Assembly: GCF_026241755.1 (NCBI RefSeq)
Contig: NZ_JAPJDA010000012.1
Location: 11,695-75,694, forward strand
Reading direction: 5' to 3'
Origin: Salinimicrobium profundisediminis
GTDB lineage: Bacteria; Bacteroidota; Bacteroidia; Flavobacteriales; Flavobacteriaceae
Length of the DNA: 64,000 bases
A program made the translations under genes and the position numbers. Under the pieces are notes generated by a model. That model saw only the letters and a program-made list of their open reading frames with translations, made no database searches and was not told the DNA's origin. Numbering within the stretch: the first letter of the stretch is position 1; the number at the start of each line of letters is the position of its first letter. Shown here piece by piece: positions 17,356 through 26,320 of the stretch.

Positions 17356-18438
17356 CTAGTAGATCGCAAATGAAGCCAGCACCGAAAATATGAATGCTAA
17401 TAAAGCTAAAGTAAAGAATATAATATTTATTATAATAAACTTTATCAACGTTTTAACTCTTCCCTGTCCGTAGAATTTTCTAAAAGCTTTATAGAGGTAA
17501 AAAGCGAAGATGAACATGGCAAGCGCGGTGGCAAAATTGCTGTTGAAGAGCGTATTAATGCCCACTGCTATTCCAAAAAGCACAAACCAGGTGGTTTGAT
17601 TGTGGAAGGTAAAGATGAGATGTTCCATGTATGTGAAAGGCCTCCTCAAATAAAGCAGCCAGATGAACAGCGCAAAAACCGGAAGGTAAAAGAAGATGAT
17701 GAACGGCAGCTTGCTGTAAAAATAACTCCAGAAAAGATTAGCATCTGAACCGAATATTTTTGAGTTCACGGTTTTCCTGTAAAACCATTGATTAAAGCGG
17801 GAATTTGAATAATTGAGGCTGTCTAAAGCAACTTTGGAATTTCTCATCCCGGTAGCTTCATAATGATCTGAAAATACCTGCCATTGCTTTATTCGGGCAT
17901 TTAAAAAGCTCATGGTGTCCAGGTCTTTTTCCGCAATATACTCTGGGGTTGAGATGCTGTCGTTGGCAGGAAGAAATACTTCTAAAGGCGGGTTTTCTAT
18001 ACCCTGGGCGGTTAAAATGGAATCAACTTCCTTTTGTTCTTCAGCACTGCCTTCCAGGTCGAAGTTAATGGGTGATTCAACTTCGTGAGTGACACTCCAA
18101 AGCAGGAAAAAAATAATGGAAGCGCTTAGGTAAAACCGGTAAGGATTGGCATAGCGCACCCTCTTTCCCTGAATGTAATCTTTTGAGATTTTTCCGGGTT
18201 TAAAAAGCAGGGCTCCCAGCGTTCTGTAGAATCGGGAATCGTAAGCAAAAATTCCGGCGAAAAATTCGTTGAAAAAATCGTTAAAAGCCAGCTTTTTGGT
18301 GCTGTTAAGCTGACTACAGTTTGGGCAAAACTCATCACTGATATCAAGAGGATGATGGCAGTTTAGGCATTCTGTGCTGCGGTACTTCAGTCTATGCCGC
18401 TCCTTGTATATCTTCGGTAAATTATGACCCTCGTTCAT
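17356..18438 (-). CDS. DUF3667 zinc-ribbon membrane protein
   Basis: The 360-residue protein has an N-terminal zinc ribbon (CLNCHHPLD...CPNCSQ, four cysteines in two CxxC pairs, residues about 24-41). It continues with FNDFFNEFFAGIFAYDSRFYRTLGALLFKPGKI and YIQGKRVRYANPYRFYLSASII, the signature of DUF3667. Around four hydrophobic segments follow, one near 105-115 and three in the last 130 residues. A soluble loop lies at about 120-225. The biochemical function of the family is unknown; it is common in Bacteroidota. It sits between the T9SS plug-like gene (19-nt gap) and apaG (1-nt gap) in a likely operon. Confidence 0.85.
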   Translation of the reverse strand: MNEGHNLPKIYKERHRLKYRSTECLNCHHPLDISDEFCPNCSQLNSTKKLAFNDFFNEFFAGIFAYDSRFYRTLGALLFKPGKISKDYIQGKRVRYANPYRFYLSASIIFFLLWSVTHEVESPINFDLEGSAEEQKEVDSILTAQGIENPPLEVFLPANDSISTPEYIAEKDLDTMSFLNARIKQWQVFSDHYEATGMRNSKVALDSLNYSNSRFNQWFYRKTVNSKIFGSDANLFWSYFYSKLPFIIFFYLPVFALFIWLLYLRRPFTYMEHLIFTFHNQTTWFVLFGIAVGINTLFNSNFATALAMFIFAFYLYKAFRKFYGQGRVKTLIKFIIINIIFFTLALLAFIFSVLASFAIY

Positions 18439-18457
18439 GAGAAACTATGCAGATAAC

Positions 18458-19708
18458 TTAATTGCTGATGTTTAATGAAGTAGCTGAGCCCATTCCAATA
18501 ACCCTGGTAAACCTTCCGCCGGGAGGCAGGTAATAGATAAGCACGGTATAATCGTTTTCGGTACTAACAAAATTTCCGCTTATAAAACCTTCATCAAGAA
18601 TGCCATCCTTCCGAAGAAATACATATTTGTAATCGTAGTATCCCTGTTTGAAGAGGCGTGCCGTTTCATAAGCGCCGGAGTTAGGGTTGTATTCGAGTTT
18701 TGTGCTTTCATCAAGCACGAAATTATTAAACTCGCCGTAAAGATGTACTTCACCTCCTTCAAAAGGCTCTGGGGCAGCGAGGGCAAAATGGGTCCACACG
18801 TAGCCAGCCTCAATGTCGTCTTCAAGCGCTTGAAATTTTCTCACCAAAAATTTTCCGTTGATATCGGGGTTATAGGTGTAGGGTTCAAATGCCCTTATTG
18901 CGTCTGGGAAGAGGTAATGATGATATAGATCCTGGAGGTCAATGTACTGTATTTTTACGGTTGCCGCCCGCAGATCTTTGCTGTCAAAACTAAGGAATTC
19001 GTTACCGGCCCAGAAGGAAGTGAGGTCGTTGTATTTATAAATAAGGCTGGTGCCAATGTGGTACTGTGGGCGTATGTTGTAGATCGCGGTTTTTAAATTG
19101 TTGTTTTGAAGGATAACCGCCCAGGTTGATTGTTCCGGGTTGCGAATAATGAATTCGGGCGAGTCTACTTCAAAATTCACCACGTGTTTTGTTTGAATAT
19201 TTCTCACTTCCGAAGATTTTCGCACGGCTACCTGCACACGGGTAAGAGGTTCGTAAACAATGAATTTTCGGGAGAATACCAGTTCTTTATTATCGTTAAA
19301 GATCTTTATTAAATAATTACCACTAACTTTAAGCGAACGGGTATTGTCATTGGGGATGCGCAGCTCGTAGTGAGAGTAAAGCTGAAGCGTATTGAAAGAA
19401 TTCTCGTAGTTAGTAATGCGAACGTTATCAAAGCCTTCTAAATACTCATTTTTAAGTAATTCTGAAGGTGTCCAGTCGTAATTAAAATGCTCAATAGTAT
19501 AATAGTAATTGGCCTCATCGCCTACCAGGTCATCAAAAGTGAGCAACAGAGGTTCTCCCAGTTTAATGACAGGCACTCCGCTATACTCGTTAGAGCCAGT
19601 AAAGATTACGGTTCTTATAAAATTTGGAGGAGGATTTTCTACCGTCTGTGCGGCAGCAGAAAAAATTCCCAGGAATAAAAAGAAAAAGAAGGATAAGTTT
19701 AACTTCAT
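18458..19708 (-). CDS. DUF5103 protein, type IX secretion system plug-like
   Basis: The 416-residue protein has a signal peptide (MKLNLSFFFFLFLGIFSAAAQ) and no lipobox. The body (FIRTVIFTGSNEYSGVPVIKLGEPLLLTFDDL, YYYTIEHFNYDWTPSELLKNEYLEGF) belongs to the DUF5103 family. A DUF5103 protein was seen as the Plug that closes the periplasmic side of the SprA translocon in Flavobacterium johnsoniae. A role in gating T9SS is therefore likely and fits the T9SS cargo in this window. The C-terminal part (APEPFEGGEVHLYGEFNNF ... NDYTVLIYYLPPGGR) looks like an added beta-domain. It is the first gene of a run with the DUF3667 and apaG genes and is divergent from nqrA. Confidence 0.85.
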   Translation of the reverse strand: MKLNLSFFFFLFLGIFSAAAQTVENPPPNFIRTVIFTGSNEYSGVPVIKLGEPLLLTFDDLVGDEANYYYTIEHFNYDWTPSELLKNEYLEGFDNVRITNYENSFNTLQLYSHYELRIPNDNTRSLKVSGNYLIKIFNDNKELVFSRKFIVYEPLTRVQVAVRKSSEVRNIQTKHVVNFEVDSPEFIIRNPEQSTWAVILQNNNLKTAIYNIRPQYHIGTSLIYKYNDLTSFWAGNEFLSFDSKDLRAATVKIQYIDLQDLYHHYLFPDAIRAFEPYTYNPDINGKFLVRKFQALEDDIEAGYVWTHFALAAPEPFEGGEVHLYGEFNNFVLDESTKLEYNPNSGAYETARLFKQGYYDYKYVFLRKDGILDEGFISGNFVSTENDYTVLIYYLPPGGRFTRVIGMGSATSLNISN

Positions 19709-19826
19709 GCACCAAAAATAAATTTAAATATACTCAAAAACTGATTAGCATCATTATTTGTTCACTTTAACAAAATCTAAGGGGAATTTATTCATTTTAA
19801 ATTGGGATTTGTGGGTCGGAAATGAG

Positions 19827-19834
19827 TAAATTTG
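19827..19834 (+). promoter_or_regulatory. Candidate -7 box for the nqr operon
   Basis: TAAATTTG matches the Bacteroidota -7 consensus TAnnTTTG and lies 34 nt before the nqrA ATG. The best upstream TTG (19802-19804) is 22 nt away, slightly longer than usual. Confidence 0.45.
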
Positions 19835-19867
19835 CCCGATTTTAAATGAAATTTAACACTTCGTCCT

Positions 19868-21214
19868 ATGTCCAACGACATTAGAATTAAAAGAGGGATT
19901 ACGCTTCGCCTGAAGGGTGAAGCCGACAAGACCCTTGTTGACGCACCCCGCTCCAAAACCTATGCTGTAAAACCGCCCGATTTCCATTCGGTCATACCAA
20001 AGATGGTGGTAAAAGAGGGTGCAAAAGTAAAGGTGGGTGATGAGCTTTTCTTTTCTAAATACACCGATAAGATTCGTTTCACTTCTCCTGTTAGTGGTAC
20101 TTTAAAGGAAATTGTGAGAGGAGAGAAACGCCGCATTCTTGAGGTGGTAATCGAGGCTGATGCTTCAGATGACTACCGGGAATTTGGTACTCTTGATCCT
20201 TTAAACGCTGAAGCCGATGCTGTGAAAAGCCGCATCCTCGAAAGTGGAAGCTGGGCTTTCCTGAATCAGCGTCCTTACGATATTCCGGCAGATCCTAAAG
20301 ATACCCCAAAAGCTATTTTTGTTTCGGCAATGAACACTGCGCCGCTTTCTGCAGATGTAGAGTTTATTCTGAAAGACCGCATGGAGGCTTTTCAGGCCGG
20401 GCTTAATGCGCTTACCAGGTTAACCCCGGGGAAGGTGCATGTTTCTGTAAACGGACAGGGTAGTGGGGTCTTTAAAGGTCTTAAAAATGTGGAAATTCAC
20501 AACGTTTTTGGTCCGCATCCTGCTGCCAACGTGGGAGTACAGATCCATAAGATCGATCCAATCAATATGGGAGATCGGGTTTGGACTGTAAAGCCTGAAG
20601 ATGTTGCTAACATTGGAGATCTTTTCCTTAGCGGTAAGTTCACGCCAGTACGTACAGTAGCTGTGTGTGGAAGTGAGGCCAAGGAAAGGAAGTACTTTAG
20701 AACCCGAATTGGAGCTCCGGTAATTGATCTTTCGGGCGCTGTAGACACAAAAAATGTAAGGGTGATTTCCGGAGATGTTCTCACAGGAGAGCAGGTGAAT
20801 ACCGGGCAGTATATCGGCTTTTTCCCAAATGAGCTTACTTTAATACCCGAGGGTAATAAGTATCGTGCATTTGGATGGTTGCCGTTTACCTACAATAACA
20901 TTCCTTCTAACTCACGTACTTCCTTAAGCTGGATGTTCCCAAATAAGAAATTTGAGGTGAACACTAACCTACACGGTGAAGAAAGAGCATTGGTGGTGAC
21001 AGGGGAAATGGAAGAGGTGATGCCAATGGATATTTTCCCTATGCAGCTGTTAAAAGCCTGCATGGCGGCAGATATTGAAAAAATGGAAAATCTTGGGATC
21101 TATGAAGTGGCTCCCGAAGATTTTGCACTTGTAGATTATGTGAACACTTCAAAAATAGAGGCGCAAGAAATAATACGCTTAGGGCTGGATCTCATGATCA
21201 CCGAAGTTGGATAA
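19868..21214 (+). CDS. nqrA: Na+-translocating NADH:quinone reductase subunit A
   Basis: The 448-residue NqrA is the peripheral subunit of the sodium pump that passes electrons from NADH to quinone while exporting Na+. The N-terminus (IRIKRGITLRLKGEAD, KPPDFHSVIPKMVVKEGAKVKVGDELFFSKY) is the biotinyl/lipoyl-like fold typical of NqrA. GSWAFLNQRPYDIPAD and ISGDVLTGEQVNTGQYIGFF further support the call. It opens an operon whose order nqrABCDEF is the standard one. Its stop lies 10 nt before the ATG chosen for nqrB. Confidence 0.97.
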   Translation: MSNDIRIKRGITLRLKGEADKTLVDAPRSKTYAVKPPDFHSVIPKMVVKEGAKVKVGDELFFSKYTDKIRFTSPVSGTLKEIVRGEKRRILEVVIEADASDDYREFGTLDPLNAEADAVKSRILESGSWAFLNQRPYDIPADPKDTPKAIFVSAMNTAPLSADVEFILKDRMEAFQAGLNALTRLTPGKVHVSVNGQGSGVFKGLKNVEIHNVFGPHPAANVGVQIHKIDPINMGDRVWTVKPEDVANIGDLFLSGKFTPVRTVAVCGSEAKERKYFRTRIGAPVIDLSGAVDTKNVRVISGDVLTGEQVNTGQYIGFFPNELTLIPEGNKYRAFGWLPFTYNNIPSNSRTSLSWMFPNKKFEVNTNLHGEERALVVTGEMEEVMPMDIFPMQLLKACMAADIEKMENLGIYEVAPEDFALVDYVNTSKIEAQEIIRLGLDLMITEVG

Positions 21215-21224
21215 ACTGTTTACT

Positions 21225-22409
21225 ATGGAATGGATTAGACAAAAATTAGATAAATTTAAGGAGCCCTTTGCTAAGGGTAAGAAACTTGAAAAGTATTCTC
21301 CGGCAATTAATGCGCTTGATACTTTTCTTTTTACTCCAAATCACACTACTAGAAAAGGTGCCCATGTGAGGGACGCGGTAGACTTAAAGAGGGTGATGAT
21401 CACTGTGGTGATCGCCCTGCTGCCGGTGCTGCTCTTTAGTATGTGGAATGTGGGATACCAGTACCTCAAACAAATTCAGCCTGAAGTTGATTTCTGGGAT
21501 GCATTTGGTCACGGCGCACTTGAGATCCTGCCAATGATCGTAGTTTCCTATGCGGTAGGTTTGGGAATTGAATTCGCTTTTGCCATTTTTAGAGGGCATG
21601 AAGTGAACGAAGGTTACCTGGTAACCGGACTTTTAATTCCGATGATCATGCCTGTAGGCTTGCCTTTATGGATGCTTGCAATTTCGGTTGTATTTGCTGT
21701 TATTATTGGAAAAGAAGCCTTTGGTGGAACGGGAATGAATATCTTAAACCCTGCTTTAACAGCCAGAGCCTTTGCTTTCTTTGCTTATCCTACTTATATG
21801 TCGGGTAACCAGGTGTGGGTAATGAACGCTTCCCAGGTAGACGGTGTTTCGGGAGAAACGATTTTAGGAACCCTTGCGGCCGGACAGCCGGTTGAATACA
21901 CTACCATGGATATGTTCTGGGGAATGATTCCCGGATCAGTTTCAGAAACTTCAGCAGCATTGTGTCTGCTGGGAGCACTCTTCCTCATCTTTACAAAAGT
22001 AGGTAGCTGGAGAATCATGTTGAGCGCAGTAGTGGGAGCTTCTGTAATGGGCTTGATCTTTAACGCGCTTCCTGCAATGGGAGTGGAAGGTAACTCACTT
22101 ACAAATTTCCCCTGGTACAATCATCTTTTAGCCGGAGGTTTGGCTTTTGGTATTGTTTACATGGCAACAGATCCTGTTTCGGCGGCACAAACCTATAAAG
22201 GGAAGTGGGTCTATGGATTCCTGATTGGTTTCTTGTCGGTAATGATCAGGGTATTTAACCCTGCATATCCTGAAGGGGTGATGCTGGCAATTCTTTTAAT
22301 GAACGTATTTGCTCCAACTATAGATCACTACGTGATTCAGGGCAATATTAAACGCCGTGTAAAAAGAAAGGCAGCAGGTATTAACAAACAAGTTGAAACT
22401 GTAGTATAG
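21225..22409 (+). CDS. nqrB: Na+-translocating NADH:quinone reductase subunit B
   Basis: I start at ATG 21225 (MEWIRQKLDKF, 394 residues) because the upstream TTG at 21207 would overlap nqrA. NqrB is a polytopic membrane subunit that carries a covalently bound FMN and is part of the Na+ path. Around ten hydrophobic segments are visible, as are TGLLIPMIMPVGLPLW, GKEAFGGTGMNILNPALTAR and MATDPVSAAQT. The FMN attachment region reads DGVSGET, with the acceptor Thr at residue 212. The usual flavinylation motif is SGAT, so the Ala-to-Glu change is notable. It may simply be the form usual in this phylum. Confidence 0.97.
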   Translation: MEWIRQKLDKFKEPFAKGKKLEKYSPAINALDTFLFTPNHTTRKGAHVRDAVDLKRVMITVVIALLPVLLFSMWNVGYQYLKQIQPEVDFWDAFGHGALEILPMIVVSYAVGLGIEFAFAIFRGHEVNEGYLVTGLLIPMIMPVGLPLWMLAISVVFAVIIGKEAFGGTGMNILNPALTARAFAFFAYPTYMSGNQVWVMNASQVDGVSGETILGTLAAGQPVEYTTMDMFWGMIPGSVSETSAALCLLGALFLIFTKVGSWRIMLSAVVGASVMGLIFNALPAMGVEGNSLTNFPWYNHLLAGGLAFGIVYMATDPVSAAQTYKGKWVYGFLIGFLSVMIRVFNPAYPEGVMLAILLMNVFAPTIDHYVIQGNIKRRVKRKAAGINKQVETVV

Positions 22410-22411
22410 TT

Positions 22412-23155
22412 ATGGAAGAGAAAACAGTAAATAAGACGAACACCAACTCGTATACTTTCATTTTTGCCATCATTATGGTTGTGGTAGTAGGGGTGGTTCT
22501 TGCTTTTGCGGCTACCTCGTTGCAGCCAAGGCAATATGAAAACATGCGCCAGGAAAAGATGCAAAACATCCTTGCGACAGTAGGTGTTGAAACCGACAGG
22601 GCCGGAGCCGAAGCTTTATTTGAGCAGTACATTAAAGAACAACTTGTTCTAAATAATGAGGGGCAGGAGAAAGAAGGAGTGAATGCCTTTGATGTTGACC
22701 TTGCCAAAGAGCTTAAAAAGGTTGATACCGAACAAAACTTTCCGCTTTATATAGCCGAAGTTGACGGGGAAACCTATTACATCATTCCGCTTAGAGGAGC
22801 GGGGCTTTGGAATGCCATTTTTGGATACATTGCTCTACAGGATGATGTAAATACCATCAAAGGTGCCGTATTTGATCACCTTGGGGAAACTCCGGGACTT
22901 GGTGCCGAGATTACGCAGGAGTGGTTTAGAGAGCGCTTTACCGATGAGAAGATCTTTGATGAGAATGGAGAACTTATAGGGGTATCTGTTGTTAAAGGAA
23001 ACAGCAGTACTTCTAAGGATGATAATAAGGTTGATGCAATTTCGGGTGCAACTATTACCGGAGATGGGGTTTCAGATATGATTTCTGAAAGACTTCAGCA
23101 TTACCTGCCTTATTTCAAGAGCAAAACAGAATTAAACGTTGCAAGTAATTTATAG
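22412..23155 (+). CDS. nqrC: Na+-translocating NADH:quinone reductase subunit C
   Basis: The 247-residue NqrC has one N-terminal membrane helix (about 12-34, [21 protein letters not shown]) and a periplasmic FMN-binding domain. The covalent FMN motif is complete: [15 protein letters not shown], with the acceptor Thr at residue 214. [15 protein letters not shown] is another family hallmark. The flavin is attached outside the membrane by ApbE, and an apbE gene follows in this locus. It is 2 nt from both nqrB and nqrD. Confidence 0.97.
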   Translation: MEEKTVNKTNTNSYTFIFAIIMVVVVGVVLAFAATSLQPRQYENMRQEKMQNILATVGVETDRAGAEALFEQYIKEQLVLNNEGQEKEGVNAFDVDLAKELKKVDTEQNFPLYIAEVDGETYYIIPLRGAGLWNAIFGYIALQDDVNTIKGAVFDHLGETPGLGAEITQEWFRERFTDEKIFDENGELIGVSVVKGNSSTSKDDNKVDAISGATITGDGVSDMISERLQHYLPYFKSKTELNVASNL

Positions 23156-23157
23156 TT

Positions 23158-23916
23158 ATGGCACAGGAGACAAAAAATAGACCTGAGCAAATTGCTGAGG
23201 TAGACAAGGAAAGTAAGAAAGATGCAATGATCCTTTTTCTTTCTGATTCAGAAGAGAAAGAGCACTTTTTATCAAGGGCCAACAGGAAATTGCTTTCAGA
23301 TCCTCTTAACGATGATAACCCTATTACCGTTCAGGTTCTGGGGATATGTTCTGCACTTGCGATTACGGTGCAATTAGAGCCTGCTATTGTAATGGCAATT
23401 GCGGTAACTGCGGTTATGGCTTTTAGTAACATGATCATTTCAGCACTCAGAAACCTAATTCCAAACAGGATTAGGATTATCGTTCAGCTTGTGGTAGTAG
23501 CCTCTTTGGTGGCATTGGTAGACCAGGTGCTTAGGGCTTATGCTTATGATGTAAGTAAACAACTGTCGGTATTCATTGGGCTTATCATTACCAACTGTAT
23601 TGTAATGGGACGTCTTGAAGCTTTTGCTTTAGGTAACGGTGTCTACAAGTCTTTTCTTGATGGAATTGGAAATGCTGCAGGATATGGTTTGATCCTTATT
23701 ATCGTAGCATTCTTTCGTGAGCTTCTTGGAGCTGGTAAGCTTTTTGGCTACGAGATCCTTGGGCACAAAGGAGCTACACTGGCAGAATCTACAGGGCTTT
23801 ACGCTCTTGGATATGAGAACAACGGTTTAATGCTCCTTTCTCCTATGGCACTTATAGTGGTAGGGATCATTATTTGGGTACAGCGCTCAAGAAACCGTAA
23901 ATTAATTGAAGCCTAA
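23158..23916 (+). CDS. nqrD: Na+-translocating NADH:quinone reductase subunit D
   Basis: The 252-residue product is slightly longer than typical NqrD because of a charged N-terminal extension (about 1-40). The membrane body has six hydrophobic segments. The two cysteines that, together with two in NqrE, hold the intramembrane iron centre are visible in [11 protein letters not shown] and [27 protein letters not shown] is also typical. The extension carries no recognisable domain. Confidence 0.97.
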   Translation: MAQETKNRPEQIAEVDKESKKDAMILFLSDSEEKEHFLSRANRKLLSDPLNDDNPITVQVLGICSALAITVQLEPAIVMAIAVTAVMAFSNMIISALRNLIPNRIRIIVQLVVVASLVALVDQVLRAYAYDVSKQLSVFIGLIITNCIVMGRLEAFALGNGVYKSFLDGIGNAAGYGLILIIVAFFRELLGAGKLFGYEILGHKGATLAESTGLYALGYENNGLMLLSPMALIVVGIIIWVQRSRNRKLIEA

Positions 23917-23940
23917 TCTATAACTTCAAAAAAACCGACT

Positions 23941-24555
23941 ATGGATTATATAAATTTATTCGTACGAAGCATCTTCATTGAGAACATGATCTTTGCATAT
24001 TTCCTGGGAATGTGTTCGTACCTCGCAGTATCCAAGACCGTTAAAACAGGGGTTGGATTAGGTGCAGCGGTGATCTTTGTATTGACAATGACCGTGCCCA
24101 TCAACTTTTTACTTGATAAATATCTTTTAAGGCCGGGTGCACTTTCCTGGTTGAATGAAGAATATGCAACCATCGACCTTAGTTTTCTAAGTTTCATCAT
24201 GTTCATCGCCGTAATTGCAGCTATGGTACAGCTTGTAGAAATGGTAGTTGAAAAGTTTGCTCCCGCACTTTATGGTGCCCTGGGGATCTTCCTTCCGCTT
24301 ATCGCAGTAAACTGTGCTATTCTTGGAGGTGCGCTGTTCATGCAGCAAAAAGATTTCTCGGGTATTGGGGAAGCAGTAACTTATGGTTTGGGAAGTGGAA
24401 TTGGCTGGTTCCTGGCTATTCTTGGAATTGCAGCTATTCGTGAAAAAATCGCTTATTCAAACGTTCCTGCGCCGCTCAAAGGTTTGGGGATCACTTTTAT
24501 AATCACCGGACTTATGGCTCTTGGATTCATGAGTTTCATGGGAATCAAAATATAG
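23941..24555 (+). CDS. nqrE: Na+-translocating NADH:quinone reductase subunit E
   Basis: The 204-residue protein with six membrane segments is homologous to NqrD and inserted in the opposite topology, as is known for the family. The iron-ligand cysteines are seen in [15 protein letters not shown] and [14 protein letters not shown]. Length and content match standard NqrE. It lies 24 nt after nqrD and 10 nt before nqrF. Confidence 0.97.
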   Translation: MDYINLFVRSIFIENMIFAYFLGMCSYLAVSKTVKTGVGLGAAVIFVLTMTVPINFLLDKYLLRPGALSWLNEEYATIDLSFLSFIMFIAVIAAMVQLVEMVVEKFAPALYGALGIFLPLIAVNCAILGGALFMQQKDFSGIGEAVTYGLGSGIGWFLAILGIAAIREKIAYSNVPAPLKGLGITFIITGLMALGFMSFMGIKI

Positions 24556-24565
24556 AGAGAAAGCA

Positions 24566-25855
24566 ATGGAAGTAATTATAGCAAGTGTTATTGTATTCTT
24601 AGTCCTAATCTTAATCCTGGTTGCTGTTCTTTTGGGAGCAAAAGCCAAGTTAATACCATCGGGACCTGTAAAGATCAATATTAACAACGAAAAAGATATC
24701 GAAGTAGGTTCGGGAGGTACGCTTCTGTCTACTTTAGGTGAGAACAAACTGTTCCTTCCTTCTGCCTGTGGTGGAGGTGGTACCTGTATACAGTGTAAAT
24801 GTATTGTTGCTGAAGGTGGTGGGACTATCCTGCCAACAGAAGAACCACACTTTACCCGTAAAGAAATTGCCGATGGATGGCGTCTTGGTTGCCAGGTAAA
24901 AGTGAAGCAGGATATGAAGATTACCATTCCTGAAGAAGTTTTTGGTATCAAGAAATGGGAAGCTACTGTAGTTAGTAACTACAACGTAGCATCATTTATC
25001 AAGGAATTTGTTGTAGAAATTCCTGAAGATATGGATTATAAGGCTGGAGGATATATACAGATTGAAATCCCGAAGTGTGAGGTGAAATATCAAGATATGG
25101 ATATCACCGCTCACCCTGAAGAACACCCGGGAGAACCTGATAAATTTAAACTGGAGTGGGACAAATTTAACTTGTGGCCACTTGTAATGAAGAATCCTGA
25201 AGTAGTGGAGAGAGCTTATTCTATGGCTTCTTACCCTGCCGAAGGAAGAAGGGTTATGCTTAACGTTCGTGTGGCGACTCCGCCATGGGATCGTGCTAAG
25301 AACGACTGGATGACAGTAAATCCGGGGATAGCTTCTTCTTACATCTTCAATCAGAAAAAAGGAGACAAGGTTACTATTTCAGGACCTTATGGTGAATTCT
25401 TTATCAACCACAGCGATGCCGAAATGCTTTACGTTGGTGGGGGAGCCGGGATGGCGCCAATGCGTTCACACTTATATCACCTTTTCAGAACTCTTAAAAC
25501 CGGAAGAAAAGTAACTTACTGGTACGGTGGGCGTTCTAAACGTGAGTTGTTCTATACTGAACATTTTAGAGCTTTGGAAAGAGATTTCCCGAACTTCAAG
25601 TTCTATATTGCCCTTTCTGAACCTCTTGAAGAAGATAACTGGAAAGTGAAAGATGGAATTGAAGGAGAAGGAGACGGTTTCGTAGGATTCATTCACCAGG
25701 TGGTTATCGATAACTACCTTAGCCTGCACGATGAGCCGGAAGAAATTGAATTCTATTTCTGTGGGCCTCCATTAATGAACAAGGCCGTAGAGAAAATGGC
25801 CGAAGATTTTGGAGTGCCACCAGAGAACGTAAGATTTGATGACTTTGGAGGGTAA
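24566..25855 (+). CDS. nqrF: Na+-translocating NADH:quinone reductase subunit F
   Basis: The 429-residue NqrF is the NADH-oxidising entry subunit. It has an N-terminal membrane helix (about 3-23), then a 2Fe-2S ferredoxin domain with Cys68, Cys74, Cys77 and Cys109 ([22 protein letters not shown]). The FAD/NADH reductase domain follows, with [42 protein letters not shown] and [13 protein letters not shown]. All motifs needed for FAD, NADH and iron-sulfur binding are present. It closes the nqrABCDEF block and is followed by a clear terminator. Confidence 0.97.
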   Translation: MEVIIASVIVFLVLILILVAVLLGAKAKLIPSGPVKININNEKDIEVGSGGTLLSTLGENKLFLPSACGGGGTCIQCKCIVAEGGGTILPTEEPHFTRKEIADGWRLGCQVKVKQDMKITIPEEVFGIKKWEATVVSNYNVASFIKEFVVEIPEDMDYKAGGYIQIEIPKCEVKYQDMDITAHPEEHPGEPDKFKLEWDKFNLWPLVMKNPEVVERAYSMASYPAEGRRVMLNVRVATPPWDRAKNDWMTVNPGIASSYIFNQKKGDKVTISGPYGEFFINHSDAEMLYVGGGAGMAPMRSHLYHLFRTLKTGRKVTYWYGGRSKRELFYTEHFRALERDFPNFKFYIALSEPLEEDNWKVKDGIEGEGDGFVGFIHQVVIDNYLSLHDEPEEIEFYFCGPPLMNKAVEKMAEDFGVPPENVRFDDFGG

Positions 25856-25876
25856 CCTGAAGAAGTTAAAATATTT

Positions 25877-25906
25877 AAAAACAGCTGCCTTTTGGTGGCT
25901 GTTTTT
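25877..25906 (+). terminator. Intrinsic terminator after nqrF
   Basis: AAAAACAGCTGCC pairs with GGTGGCTGTTTTT across a TTTT loop, with two G-T wobbles. It lies 22 nt past the nqrF stop. The two genes behind it (118-residue protein, apbE) therefore need read-through or their own promoter. Confidence 0.8.
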
Positions 25907-25950
25907 GATTTGGGCACATTATATTAAGCTGAATTGACTAATTTTGAGCT

Positions 25951-26307
25951 ATGTCACAATTAACCGATCAGGAACTGCATAATCTTGCAATGAACATTGT
26001 AGGTAAAGATCTGGAAGAACAGGGATATGAATTTCTAGGGGTCAATAGTGATTTTAAAAAAGACCCTCAGTTCGTGGCTTTAAGGGATAAAAAGTTGCAC
26101 TTTGTTGTAGTGCGGGCAATAGAATATCCACACGATCCGCGAGATATTGATATGATTTTTTTGGAAACTGTAAAAGAGCAGGCTTTAAAATTTGATGCCC
26201 GTACTTTTTATGCCGGCGTGGGGCTCGCAAATTCCAAAGACTATGAATTGCCCGTAATGAGTTCAGAAGATTACGTAGTTAATTACCCCGGATTAAAAGA
26301 AATCTAA
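25951..26307 (+). CDS. 118-residue conserved protein between nqrF and apbE, unknown function
   Basis: This is a small soluble protein with no signal peptide, membrane helix or cofactor motif. Features are an acidic N-terminus (LTDQELHNLAMNIVGKDLEEQGYEFLGVNSDFKKDPQFVA), an alpha/beta pattern (KLHFVVVRAIEYPHDPRDID) and a FYAGVGLANSKDYELPV segment. Similar genes in related genomes have, to my memory, sometimes been labelled as an Nqr subunit. Nothing in the sequence supports an electron-transfer role. Its stop codon lies at the edge of a palindrome that also holds the apbE start codon 2 nt downstream. A role in Nqr maturation is possible from position alone. Confidence 0.75.
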   Translation: MSQLTDQELHNLAMNIVGKDLEEQGYEFLGVNSDFKKDPQFVALRDKKLHFVVVRAIEYPHDPRDIDMIFLETVKEQALKFDARTFYAGVGLANSKDYELPVMSSEDYVVNYPGLKEI

Positions 26308-26320
26308 AAATGACATTTTT
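26306..26320. repeat. Palindrome copy AAAAATGNCATTTTT (exact) spanning a stop and a start codon
   Basis: Exact copy with N = A. Its left end overlaps the TAA (26305-26307) of the 118-residue gene and its ATG (26310-26312) is the apbE start codon. Confidence 0.9.

Noticed and set aside
17355-17369. TTG start for apaG at 17369
   Set aside because: It lies inside the upstream coding region; ATG 17354 fits the known length and a 1-nt gap.
21207-21225. TTG start for nqrB at 21207
   Set aside because: It overlaps nqrA and adds six residues not seen in the family. ATG 21225 gives a normal N-terminus.
22800-22825. Further half-copies of the palindrome (near 21585, 22815, 27217, 28650, 33680, 38167, 40073)
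   Set aside because: Only one arm is well kept, and words such as GCCATTTTTG are expected by chance in AT-rich coding DNA. I did not count them.
25951-26307. Labelling the 118-residue protein as an Nqr subunit
   Set aside because: No iron-sulfur, flavin or membrane feature is present, and all six subunits are already accounted for.
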